Assembly (NCBI GenBank): GCA_025451845.1
Contig: JANWJS010000001.1
Span: forward strand, 1-64,000
Direction of reading: 5' to 3'
DNA: 64,000 nucleotides
Origin: Steroidobacteraceae bacterium
GTDB lineage: Bacteria; Pseudomonadota; Gammaproteobacteria; Steroidobacterales; Steroidobacteraceae
In this document: piece by piece, positions 26,975 to 35,452 of the stretch
Position numbering within the stretch: position 1 is the stretch's first letter
How the letters are laid out: the number at the start of each line of letters is the position of its first letter
Program-made: the position numbers and the translations under genes
Notes under the pieces: generated by a model
What the model was told of the DNA's origin: nothing
The model's database searches: none
The model's input: only the letters and a program-made list of their open reading frames with translations

Positions 26975-28615
26975 TTACCCAAGCTCCGCGCGTTGCTCCT
27001 GTGCAACGCGCGCAAAGAAGACGCCATGCGGCGGCAGCTCGAGCTCGCGGCCGACCACCTTGCCGGCGCTCAAGCCGTGATCATGGAGGGCGGTGATGGG
27101 CCCGAGCGCCGGCAGAGCAGCCGCCTGCGGCCGATCCGACAGATTGAAGGCGGCCAAGATGGATTGGGAGTCGAGGGTCCGCGTGAACGCCAGCAGCGGC
27201 TCGGGCGTCTCGATGAAACCGATGTCGCCCCGGCAGAGGGCCGGCTGAGCACTGCGCCAGCGGAGAAAGCGGCGGAACGCGTGCAGCGGCGAATCCCGGT
27301 CGGCCTCCTGCCTCGAAACCGCGAGCGGCAAATGCTCCGGCGGCACGGGCAACCAAGGCCTGCCCGTAGTGAAGCCCGCATCCGGCGTGTCGCGCCACGG
27401 CATGGGTGTGCGGCAGCCGTCCCGCCCCTTGAAGTTGGGCCAGAAGGCAATCCCGTAAGGGTCGCGGAGCGCCTCGTAGGGCAGGCCCGCCTCCGGCAGG
27501 CCGAGCTCCTCACCCTGGTAGATGCAGACCGAGCCGCGCAGGGAGCAAACCATGGCGTTCAGCATGCTCGACATTTTGGGCGAGCCTGCGGCTCCGCCCC
27601 AGCGGGTCATCACCCGAGCCACGTCGTGGTTGGAAATCGTCCAGCACGGCCAGCCGTGCGGCATCTGCCGCTCCAGGCTCTCGACCGTGCTGCGGATATG
27701 GGCGGCCCGGTAATCCTCGGTGAGCAGCTCGAAGCTGTAGGCCATGTGCAGGCGCGATTCCCCGATGTACTCCGCCATCGTCGCGAGCGAGTCCTCCGAG
27801 GAGATCTCACCGAGGCCGACGGTGCCGGGATACCGGTCGAGGAGCCGGCGCAGCTCCGTCAGGAACCCCAGATTCTCCGGCTGGGTGTTGTTGTACCAGT
27901 GGTATTGATACGCGTACGGATTGTCCGCGGTGAATCCGCGGCCGTTGCGCAGGTGCGCGGGCTTCGGCGGATTGTTGCGCAGCAGCCGGTCGTGATAGCA
28001 GAAATTAATCGCATCGAGCCGCAGGCCGTCGACGCCGCGCTGCAGCCAGAACTCGAGATTCTGCAGCATCGCGGCCGGCACCCGCGGGTGGTGGAAATTG
28101 AGGTCCGGCTGCGCGTCGAGGAAGTTGTGCAGGTAGTACTGGCGCCGGCGCGGCTCCCAACGCCAGGCGGGGCCGCCGAAGATCGACTGCCAGTTGTTGG
28201 GCGGGCTGCCGTCGCTCGCCGGGTCCGCCCAGACGTACCAGTCGGCTTTGGGATTGTCGCGGCTGGAGCGGCTCTCCAGGAACCACGGGTGTTGGGTGGA
28301 GGTGTGGCTCATCACCTGGTCGATCATGACCTTGAGCCCGCGCGCGTGCGCCTCGGTCACCAGCCGATCGAAGTCAGTCAGGTCGCCGAAGAGCGGATCG
28401 ACGGCGCGGAAGTCAGCGATGTCATAGCCGAAGTCCGCCATCGGTGACTTGAAGAACGGCGACACCCAGATGGCGTCGACGCCGAGCGCGGCGACATAAT
28501 CCAGCCGCGCGCCGATCCCCGCGAGGTCGCCGACCCCGTCGCCGTTGCTGTCGAGGAAGCTTCGGGGATAGATCTGGTAAATCACCGCTCCGCGCCACCA
28601 GGGAAATGCGCTCAT
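26975..28615 (-). CDS. GH13 alpha-glucosidase, cytoplasmic
   Basis: A 546-residue alpha-amylase-superfamily enzyme resembling proteobacterial alpha-glucosidases that hydrolyse maltose and short maltodextrins. There is no signal peptide, so it acts in the cytoplasm. The four GH13 regions are present: DQVMSHTS, DGLRLDAIN (nucleophile Asp), LGEISSED (acid/base Glu) and ISNHDVAR. It also has WWRGAVIYQIYPRSFLDSNGDG at the N-terminus. ATG 28615 has AGGAACC upstream and starts at the conserved SAFPWWRG. It is divergent from the TonB receptor across a shared operator region. Confidence 0.92.
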   Translation of the reverse strand: MSAFPWWRGAVIYQIYPRSFLDSNGDGVGDLAGIGARLDYVAALGVDAIWVSPFFKSPMADFGYDIADFRAVDPLFGDLTDFDRLVTEAHARGLKVMIDQVMSHTSTQHPWFLESRSSRDNPKADWYVWADPASDGSPPNNWQSIFGGPAWRWEPRRRQYYLHNFLDAQPDLNFHHPRVPAAMLQNLEFWLQRGVDGLRLDAINFCYHDRLLRNNPPKPAHLRNGRGFTADNPYAYQYHWYNNTQPENLGFLTELRRLLDRYPGTVGLGEISSEDSLATMAEYIGESRLHMAYSFELLTEDYRAAHIRSTVESLERQMPHGWPCWTISNHDVARVMTRWGGAAGSPKMSSMLNAMVCSLRGSVCIYQGEELGLPEAGLPYEALRDPYGIAFWPNFKGRDGCRTPMPWRDTPDAGFTTGRPWLPVPPEHLPLAVSRQEADRDSPLHAFRRFLRWRSAQPALCRGDIGFIETPEPLLAFTRTLDSQSILAAFNLSDRPQAAALPALGPITALHDHGLSAGKVVGRELELPPHGVFFARVAQEQRAELG

Positions 28616-28679
28616 GCTCTGAAGGTTCCTGCCCCGTTCCAACTACTCTGACACAGAGCCGCGCCGCGCCGCGCCGCTT

Positions 28680-28711
28680 CGCATACGTATGCGGCCCTGA
28701 ATACGTATGCG
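28680..28711. promoter_or_regulatory. Tandem LacI-type operators O1 and O2
   Basis: O1 is CGCATACGTATGCG (28680-28693), a perfect 14-base palindrome. O2 is TGAATACGTATGCG (28698-28711). Their centres are 18 bases apart, both have the central CG dyad typical of LacI-family sites, and they lie between the divergent alpha-glucosidase and TonB receptor genes. CCCTGAAT (28695-28702) and ATTCAGGG (28721-28728) add an 8-base inverted repeat around the right part. Confidence 0.75.
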
Positions 28712-28716
28712 ATTCC

Positions 28717-28745
28717 TTGCATTCAGGGCACGCCCCTCGAATGAT
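28717..28745 (+). promoter_or_regulatory. Candidate promoter for the TonB receptor
   Basis: TTGCAT (28717-28722) and AATGAT (28740-28745) are 17 bases apart. The -35 starts 5 bases after O2, the same geometry seen at 33791 and 39941. The hexamers are imperfect, but the repeated spacing supports them. The rest of the 248-base divergent gap shows no gene. Confidence 0.4.
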
Positions 28746-28863
28746 TCAACCACGTTTCGCCGGGCCGGCGGACGCGTCATCCATACACCATTCGCGGCCG
28801 GCCGGTGCAGCGCCGCGGGACGAGAGACCCGCCAGACAGCACCAATTCCAGGGGGAGCCAGAC

Positions 28864-31857
28864 GTGACCAGACGCAAGCGTAATATCATCGAGATGGCGG
28901 TCGCCACCGCGATCTTCGGCGCGTGTGCCGCCGGTGCGATGCCCGTCGCGCAGGCCGCGAGCGCCGCGAGCGCCGCGAGCGCCGCGAATGATGCCCAGAG
29001 CGATAACAGCAGCCAGGCGACGCCCACGACGACCGCCCAGGACCAGACGAAGAGCAAGGAGCAGGTCGCCAACGAGAACCTGCTGCAACCCGTGGTGATC
29101 AGCGGCTTCGTGAGCAGCCTGCAGAATTCGATTGCGATTCAGAAGAACTCGGACACCATCGTAGAGGCCGTGTCGGCGCAGGAGATCGGCCAGTTGCCCG
29201 GCACCAGCATCGCCGATGCGCTCGGCCGCATGCCCGGTGTCAGCGCCCAGTATTTCAACGGCCGCCCCCAACAGATCAGCATTCACGGCCTGAGCGCCGA
29301 TTTCGACGTCACGCAGGTCGCCGGCAACATCCAGCCGAGCACATCAAACAACCGGGACGTCGAGCTCGATCAGTACCCGCAAAGCTGGTTCAGTACCATC
29401 ACGGTATACCTCACTCCAAGCGCCGATCTGATCAATCAGGGTATCGCCGGCACCATCGACATGCTTCCCATGAAGCCGCTCGATCAAAAGAAGCCCAGCG
29501 CCACGCTCAACGCCAACTACCAGACCATCGAGCCACACCAGGTGATGCCGGGACCCGGTGTCAGCGCGAACGGCCACGACATCGACGGCATTCTCGCCGA
29601 CCAGTTCCTGGACCACACGCTGGGCGTCACGTTCGGCGTCGATCTCGAGTCGAACCCGTACCACATTGTCCATCAGTCGCCCTGGGGCTATGCCACTGAT
29701 CCCAACGGCAACCTGATCATCGGCGGCTCCAAGAACTACAACGTCTCGGATTTGCTCGACCGCAAGGGCTTCATCGGCGCGATCGAGTACAAACCCTCGA
29801 GTGCACTCGATAGCACGCTGGATCTCATGGAGGAAGACTCGAACGAGACGCAGCAGGCCAAGGGCGCAGAGTTTCCGCTCGGCTTCGGCGGCGGCGAGGT
29901 TGAGATCCCGGGCAGCACCTCCAACGGCTTCGATACCACGGGCACGTTCGACAATGTCTATCCGGTCATCCGCAACGACTACAACCATTATCAGGCGCGC
30001 ATCTACAACATCATCTGGAACAACGATTTCAAGCTGAGCGACAACTGGACCGGGAATCTCACGGCGGCCTATGGCCGCGCGGAGCGCGACGACGAGTTCC
30101 TGGAAGCATATTCCGGCTACGGCTACAACGGCCCCGGGTCCGAAGGCACTGCCAATGCGTTTCCCGGCACGAACGTCGGCTTCCGCGAGAGCGGCAACGG
30201 TGAGCTGCTGCTCTATCCGTCCCAGGGCCTGGGCGGCAGCAACATCGTGCTGACCGATCCGCAGGGCTGGGGCTCCGGCTCGCATCTCGTGCAGGCCGGC
30301 TTCATCAACGAGCCGCACACCGAGGATCACATCGGCCGCCTGAAGCTGGGCGCGACCCGCTACTTCGAGAGCGGACCGTTCTCGGGGCTCGAGTTTGGTG
30401 CCGACTACGAGCACCGGCACAAGGACTACGATATCAACCAGGACTTCCTGGTGCCGGGCGGTGCCGCGTGCGGGCTCGTCATCACGAGCACGTGCACGCC
30501 GACCCAGACCGCGCCGATTCCAGCGAGCGCGCTCGAGGGAGTGGCAGATCCACTCGCCTTCATGGGCGTCGGACCCGAAGTGCTCTACAACGCGTTTGCT
30601 CTCATCGCAAACGGCACGCTGGTGAAATACCCGACGGCACTATCCTCGATCGGCGTGCCTCCGAACTGGGAGATGGATGAGAAGGACACCACCGGGTATG
30701 TGCAGCTCAACCTTCATAGCGATCTCGGTGCGTACGTCGGCCTGAGCGGCAATGTCGGACTGCAAGTGGCCCACACGAGTCAGAATTCCTCCGGCTCGCG
30801 AGTGGCCCCCGGCTCGAGCATCGGCGGCTCCGCCGCCACGCTGCTGTTGCCGGTGTCCGCCGGCACCAGCTATACGCGGTACCTTCCGAGCTTGAACCTC
30901 AAGTTCAGCCTGCCGGATGACAACGACGTGCTCGTCAGCGTTGCGAGGACGATGGCCCGGCCGCGCCCGGACTATATGAGCGCGAGCTTCAGCGTCGGCG
31001 GTGACATAACCCACTTGACGGACACCAGCCCGCTCCAGTCGTACTTCAGCGGCTCGGGCGGCAACCCGAAGCTGGTGCCGACCATGTCGACCAACTTCAA
31101 TGCCAGCGTCACGCATTACTTCGCGGGCCCGGCGAACGGCAGCTTCAACTGCGCGGGCAGTCAGTCGAAGACCTCGGCACTGTGCACCTCCGGGGGCGAG
31201 GGGTACGTGCAGGTCTCGGGGTATTACCTGAAGCTCACGGACTTCATCAACCCGAGTGCGCTGTCGATTTTCAATTTCGCGCCCTATGAGGCCGGCTACC
31301 TGACGACGGCGCAGCAGGCCCAGCTCGGCACACCTTACGGCATTCTCAACATTCCGCAAAACGACGGCGCCGGACACGTCGAGGGCGAGCAGCTGGCGGC
31401 CAACCTGCCGCTCGGGGATCTTACCCACTGGCTCAACGGGCTCGGTGTCACGGGAAGTGTCGACCGGACATTGAGCACCGTCAGGTACGCCGGTCAGACA
31501 TCCCCGGTCTCGGTCCCGGGGCTCTCCAAGTGGGTCGAGAACTTCACCGTGTACTACCAGTACGGGGGCTTCCAGGCGAGCGTGAACGACGACATCCGCT
31601 CGAGCTTCCTCGGCGAGGTGTTCGGCATCAGCTCGACCCGCGTCGAGCAGGTGTTCAAGAGCACTGCCACCGTGGACGCGCAGGTGAGTTACCTCATCTC
31701 CAGCGGCATGCTGAGCGGACTCACACTGATCGCCACCGGCTCGAACCTCAACAACCATACCATGCAGACCGACCAGAACGGCGACCCGCGGCAGGTGCTC
31801 ACCTGGGAGCAGTACCCGCGGTTGTATACGATCGGGTTCTCGTACACGTTCCAGTAA
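28864..31857 (+). CDS. TonB-dependent receptor for maltodextrins
   Basis: A 997-residue outer-membrane receptor. It has a signal peptide (about 1-32), then a plug domain (VVISGFVSSLQNSI, EAVSAQEIGQLPGTSIADALGRMPGVSAQ, the family start of large oligosaccharide TonB receptors) and a 22-strand barrel ending in YTIGFSYTFQ with terminal aromatic Phe. Such receptors import maltodextrins in Xanthomonas- and Caulobacter-type bacteria. GTG 28864 is chosen because GGGGGAG lies 6 bases upstream and the signal peptide starts here. A strong terminator follows. The operators upstream place it in the LacI regulon. Confidence 0.92.
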   Translation: MTRRKRNIIEMAVATAIFGACAAGAMPVAQAASAASAASAANDAQSDNSSQATPTTTAQDQTKSKEQVANENLLQPVVISGFVSSLQNSIAIQKNSDTIVEAVSAQEIGQLPGTSIADALGRMPGVSAQYFNGRPQQISIHGLSADFDVTQVAGNIQPSTSNNRDVELDQYPQSWFSTITVYLTPSADLINQGIAGTIDMLPMKPLDQKKPSATLNANYQTIEPHQVMPGPGVSANGHDIDGILADQFLDHTLGVTFGVDLESNPYHIVHQSPWGYATDPNGNLIIGGSKNYNVSDLLDRKGFIGAIEYKPSSALDSTLDLMEEDSNETQQAKGAEFPLGFGGGEVEIPGSTSNGFDTTGTFDNVYPVIRNDYNHYQARIYNIIWNNDFKLSDNWTGNLTAAYGRAERDDEFLEAYSGYGYNGPGSEGTANAFPGTNVGFRESGNGELLLYPSQGLGGSNIVLTDPQGWGSGSHLVQAGFINEPHTEDHIGRLKLGATRYFESGPFSGLEFGADYEHRHKDYDINQDFLVPGGAACGLVITSTCTPTQTAPIPASALEGVADPLAFMGVGPEVLYNAFALIANGTLVKYPTALSSIGVPPNWEMDEKDTTGYVQLNLHSDLGAYVGLSGNVGLQVAHTSQNSSGSRVAPGSSIGGSAATLLLPVSAGTSYTRYLPSLNLKFSLPDDNDVLVSVARTMARPRPDYMSASFSVGGDITHLTDTSPLQSYFSGSGGNPKLVPTMSTNFNASVTHYFAGPANGSFNCAGSQSKTSALCTSGGEGYVQVSGYYLKLTDFINPSALSIFNFAPYEAGYLTTAQQAQLGTPYGILNIPQNDGAGHVEGEQLAANLPLGDLTHWLNGLGVTGSVDRTLSTVRYAGQTSPVSVPGLSKWVENFTVYYQYGGFQASVNDDIRSSFLGEVFGISSTRVEQVFKSTATVDAQVSYLISSGMLSGLTLIATGSNLNNHTMQTDQNGDPRQVLTWEQYPRLYTIGFSYTFQ

Positions 31858-31880
31858 GACAACTTGTTCAATTCCCCCTG

Positions 31881-31908
31881 GCCGCCGGCGAAAGCCGGCG
31901 GCTTTTTT
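31881..31908 (+). terminator. Rho-independent terminator after the TonB receptor
   Basis: GCCGCCGGC (31881-31889) pairs perfectly with GCCGGCGGC (31894-31902) across a GAAA tetraloop, followed by six T (31903-31908). This is the clearest intrinsic terminator in the window. It separates the receptor from the halogenase-like gene, which therefore needs its own promoter or read-through. Confidence 0.92.
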
Positions 31909-32051
31909 ATTGTGATTGGCGCAAAGTCGCATGATGGCGCTGTGCGCGCGCCGCCATCTGACCGCTTTCGGCCTCGCGGCCCGAAGCGGCCCGCGTCGCT
32001 TACAGGCACGCTTTCGGACGCGCTCGGATTGGGGTGTGATACGGTGTCGCC

Positions 32052-33572
32052 ATGAGCGACTTACGTATCAAGCGTGTGGTGATAGTCGGCGGCGGCACTG
32101 CCGGGTGGATGGCCGCGGCCGTTTTTAGCCGCGTCATGGGCGACAGCCTGGACATTCGCGTAGTGGAATCTGACGCCATCGGCACCGTTGGCGTGGGTGA
32201 GTCCACCATCCCGCAGATCCGCAATGTCAACCACTTTCTCGGCATCGACGAGGATGCGATGCTTCGAGCCACCAGCGGAACCTTCAAGCTCGCTATTCAA
32301 TACAACGATTGGGTGCGGCCGGGGCACAGCTACCTGCATGCCTTCGGCGATGTGGGTCTGCCGCTGGGCCCCCTGCCGTTCCAGCACTACTGGCTGCGCC
32401 GAAGAGCGGAAGGTGCAGCCGAAGAACTTGCGACGTACTCACTCAACTCGAGCGCCGCGAAGGCATGCCGGATGGCTCGAATCGAGAAGGTCGGCAACAG
32501 TCCCATGGCCGGCATCAAGTACGCGTTCCAATTCGACGCCGGCCTGTACGGACGCATGCTGCGCACTTATGCCGAACAGCGGGGTGTGAAGAGAACGGAG
32601 GGTAAGGTCGTCGACGTGCGGCTGCATGGTGAGACAGGCTTCATCGAGGGCATCGTTCTCGAGTGCGGCGAGCGCATCGACGGCGATCTCTTCATCGACT
32701 GCTCCGGCTTTCGCGGTCTGCTGATTGGAGGTGCGCTGAAAAGCGCTTTCGAGGACTGGCGGGAGTGGCTGGCCTGCGACCGCGCGCTGGCCGTCGGCAG
32801 CGCCTCCGCCTCCCCCATGCGGCCCTACACACAGGCCAACGCGCGTCCGGCCGGCTGGCAATGGCGGATACCGTTGCAGCACCGCACCGGCAACGGCCAC
32901 GTGTATTGCAGCGAGTTCATGACCGACGATGAGGCTGCAGCGGTGCTCCTCGGCTCGCTCGACGGCAAGCCACTCGGCGATCCGCGGCCGATCCGGTTCA
33001 CCTCAGGGGTGCGGCGGCAGATCTGGTCGCGCAATTGCGTGGCCGTAGGCCTGGCGGCAGGCTTTCTCGAGCCGCTGGAATCTACCGCGATCCATTTGAT
33101 CCAGTCGGGGATCAGCCGCCTGCTATCGCTCTTTCCGGACCGCGGCTTCGATCAGGCGCTCATCGATGAGTACAACCGCAACACCCGCAAGGAATACGAG
33201 CAGGTCCGCGATTTCCTCGTGCTGCACTACCGCACCGTCGAGCGGCGCGACACGCCCTTCTGGCGGCGCTGCGCCGCACTGCCGCCGCCTGACTCACTGC
33301 GGCACAAGCTGGAGATCTTCAGTGCGACTGGCCAGATCTTCCGTGAAGGCGAGGAGATCTTCACCGAGCAATCCTGGCTGCAGGTGATGGTGGGTCAGGG
33401 AATCCTGCCGCGGCGCCATCACCCGCTGGCCGACAGTCTGTCGCAGGAAAAGCTGGAGGATTTCCTCGGTAGCATCCGCGCGTTGATCAGCGGCGCGGTC
33501 GGGCAGATGAGTATTCACGAGCGTTTCGTGGCCGAGCATTGCGCGGCGGAAGGCTTGCGCGTGGGAGCCTGA
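32052..33572 (+). CDS. Flavin-dependent tryptophan halogenase family protein
   Basis: A 506-residue protein with an N-terminal FAD-binding GGGTAGWMAA motif, VGVGESTIPQI, and a Lys in GTFKLAIQYNDW that corresponds to the catalytic lysine of tryptophan halogenases. The WQWRIP segment around residue 275 is the WxWxIP signature. FLEPLESTAIHLIQ carries the conserved Glu. The motifs for halogenation are therefore intact. Relatives are often found beside TonB receptors in sugar loci of this bacterial group, where the substrate is unknown. The ATG is 144 bases past the receptor terminator. Real substrate and activity cannot be told from sequence. Confidence 0.85.
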   Translation: MSDLRIKRVVIVGGGTAGWMAAAVFSRVMGDSLDIRVVESDAIGTVGVGESTIPQIRNVNHFLGIDEDAMLRATSGTFKLAIQYNDWVRPGHSYLHAFGDVGLPLGPLPFQHYWLRRRAEGAAEELATYSLNSSAAKACRMARIEKVGNSPMAGIKYAFQFDAGLYGRMLRTYAEQRGVKRTEGKVVDVRLHGETGFIEGIVLECGERIDGDLFIDCSGFRGLLIGGALKSAFEDWREWLACDRALAVGSASASPMRPYTQANARPAGWQWRIPLQHRTGNGHVYCSEFMTDDEAAAVLLGSLDGKPLGDPRPIRFTSGVRRQIWSRNCVAVGLAAGFLEPLESTAIHLIQSGISRLLSLFPDRGFDQALIDEYNRNTRKEYEQVRDFLVLHYRTVERRDTPFWRRCAALPPPDSLRHKLEIFSATGQIFREGEEIFTEQSWLQVMVGQGILPRRHHPLADSLSQEKLEDFLGSIRALISGAVGQMSIHERFVAEHCAAEGLRVGA

Positions 33573-33790
33573 CGGGCTCGGGCCGGGTAGCCGACATCGA
33601 TGGCGACACGCGGCTCGAGTCAGCCTACGCCGCCAACAGATTGCTTGGAAGGTGGTATTTCGCTGGAATTCGCCGAGAAATTCGACGTTATTGGCAGCGT
33701 CGTGCTCATACGCAATACCTCACTTGGCAAAATTCCGACCGCGACTCGACGATGTTGGCCACGTCGGCGCCCGGAGCGGGTTTCTCCCCG

Positions 33791-33838
33791 TGAATACGTA
33801 TGCGACCGGTTGCAAAGACCCGCCGCGGCATCGCATTC
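33791..33838 (+). promoter_or_regulatory. LacI-type operator O3 with promoter
   Basis: TGAATACGTATGCG (33791-33804) is identical to O2. Five bases later TTGCAA (33810-33815) and, after 17 bases, GCATTC (33833-33838) form a weak promoter. It would put the transcript start only a few bases before the amylase ATG at 33848. The preceding part of the 275-base gap (33573-33790) shows no gene. Confidence 0.65.
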
Positions 33839-33847
33839 TTTGATGAA

Positions 33848-35410
33848 ATGATTCCCTCCCCCTGGAAAGCCGGACGCAATCGCGGGCTCACTGCCGCACT
33901 CGCCGCGGCACTCTCCTTTCTGGCCATGCCGGCCAGTGCCACGACTTTTCCGCGGCAGCCAGGTTCCGGGGTGTACTACGAGATTTTCGTCCGCTCGTTC
34001 GCGGACTCCAACAGAGACGGCATCGGAGATTTGAACGGGATCACCGCCAAGCTCGATTACCTGAAGTGGTTGGGAGTCAGCGGTCTCTGGCTCACTCCGA
34101 TCTTTCCGTCCCCGAGCTATCACGGCTACGACGTCACCAACTACTTCGCCGTCAACCCGCAATTCGGCACCCTGGCGGACCTTCACCGCCTGCTGCGCCA
34201 GGCCCATGCGCGCGGCATCAAGGTGCTGATCGACATGGTGCTCAACCACACCAGCGACCGCAATCCATGGTTCCAGCAGGCGCTCGATGGCAAAAGCCCC
34301 TATCACGATTGGTACACATGGGCGGGTAAGGGCACCGACCTATCCGCGCTGAGTGCCCTTGGAACTCCAGCCTGGCACTCGGGGGGCGATGGGTACTACC
34401 TGGGTGACTTCTCCGGCGACATGCCGGACCTCAATTACGACAATTCGGCCGTGCGCGAGCAGATGATCAAGATCGGCCGCTTCTGGCTGGCTCAGGGCAT
34501 CGATGGATTCAGGCTCGATGCCACTACTCAGATCTACATCGACTTCGCCTCGGATGTAGGGAGTGCGCACGCCGTCGGCAAGAACATCGCATGGTGGCAG
34601 GAATATCACTCGGCATTGCGCGCGGGCAACCCGACGGTGTTCCTCCTCGGCGAAGTCCCTGCCCGGAGTGAAGCGGAGGCGGCACCCTACTATGCCGGCC
34701 TGAATTCCGTGTTTGATTTCCCGCTGGCAAAGGTCCTCGTCGCCACGGCGGCCAGCGAGACCAGCCCAAACCTCGGCGATTACCTGCAAAGGGCGTGGCG
34801 CAGCTTCCGGCAGGACGCCCGCGGGCCGATCGTCGATTCTCCCTTCATCGGCAACCACGACCGCGACCGTGCTCTCGACCAGCTCCACGGCGAAGCGAGC
34901 CACCTGCGCATGGCCGCCGCGATGCTGCTGACCCTGCCTGGAACTCCCTTCGTGTATTACGGCGAGGAAATCGGCATGCACGGCGTGAAGCCGGACCCTG
35001 CCATTCGCGAGCCCATGCGCTGGGACCGCAACCCGCACCAGGCGGGCGAGACCTGGTGGGAGCCCGCGCCCGACAACGCCTCGCCGGGTCTCTCGGTTGC
35101 CGCGGAGCGCGCCGACCCGAAGTCGCTGCTGTATTTCTATCGCCGCCTGATCCATTGGCGGATCGAGCTGCCCGCGCTGCGGGACGGCGATATCGCGACG
35201 TACGCGGCCGATGGCGGCCCCATCAGCGCCTACACGCGAGCCGATCACGCCCAGCGGCTGCTGGTAGTCCACAATCTCTCCGGCACCACGCTACGCGTCA
35301 GGCTCGCGGGTGCGACATTCCGCGCGGTCGTCCGGCGCACTCGCGCCGGCGTCCGCCTCGTCGGCCGGGGTCTGTCGATGCCGGGTTATTCGACGGCGAT
35401 CCTGCAGTAG
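33848..35410 (+). CDS. Exported GH13 alpha-amylase family enzyme
   Basis: A 520-residue glycoside hydrolase. Residues 1-32 look like a signal peptide (basic NR, hydrophobic LTAALAAALSFLAM, PASA cleavage), so it should act in the periplasm or outside. GH13 regions are complete: GVYYEIFVRSFADSNRDGIGD, DMVLNHTS, DGFRLDATT (nucleophile), LLGEVPA (acid/base) and FIGNHDRDR. The C-terminal beta domain ends YSTAILQ. ATG 33848 is preferred over ATG 33800, which lies inside the operator. GH31 follows 42 bases downstream. Confidence 0.9.
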   Translation: MIPSPWKAGRNRGLTAALAAALSFLAMPASATTFPRQPGSGVYYEIFVRSFADSNRDGIGDLNGITAKLDYLKWLGVSGLWLTPIFPSPSYHGYDVTNYFAVNPQFGTLADLHRLLRQAHARGIKVLIDMVLNHTSDRNPWFQQALDGKSPYHDWYTWAGKGTDLSALSALGTPAWHSGGDGYYLGDFSGDMPDLNYDNSAVREQMIKIGRFWLAQGIDGFRLDATTQIYIDFASDVGSAHAVGKNIAWWQEYHSALRAGNPTVFLLGEVPARSEAEAAPYYAGLNSVFDFPLAKVLVATAASETSPNLGDYLQRAWRSFRQDARGPIVDSPFIGNHDRDRALDQLHGEASHLRMAAAMLLTLPGTPFVYYGEEIGMHGVKPDPAIREPMRWDRNPHQAGETWWEPAPDNASPGLSVAAERADPKSLLYFYRRLIHWRIELPALRDGDIATYAADGGPISAYTRADHAQRLLVVHNLSGTTLRVRLAGATFRAVVRRTRAGVRLVGRGLSMPGYSTAILQ

Positions 35411-35452
35411 TGGCGTCGGGCTCGCGGGTTTGCAGTGAATGCAGGAACGGAT

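Noticed and set aside
28864-31857. CRISPR or tandem repeat in the Ala/Ser repeats near the receptor N-terminus
   Set aside because: The short GCGCCGCGA repeats at about 28960-28985 encode the AASAASAA stretch next to the signal peptide. They are too short and unspaced for a CRISPR.
33539-33793. 84-codon frame before operator O3
   Set aside because: It overlaps the end of the halogenase gene, lacks a ribosome site and shows no conserved motif.
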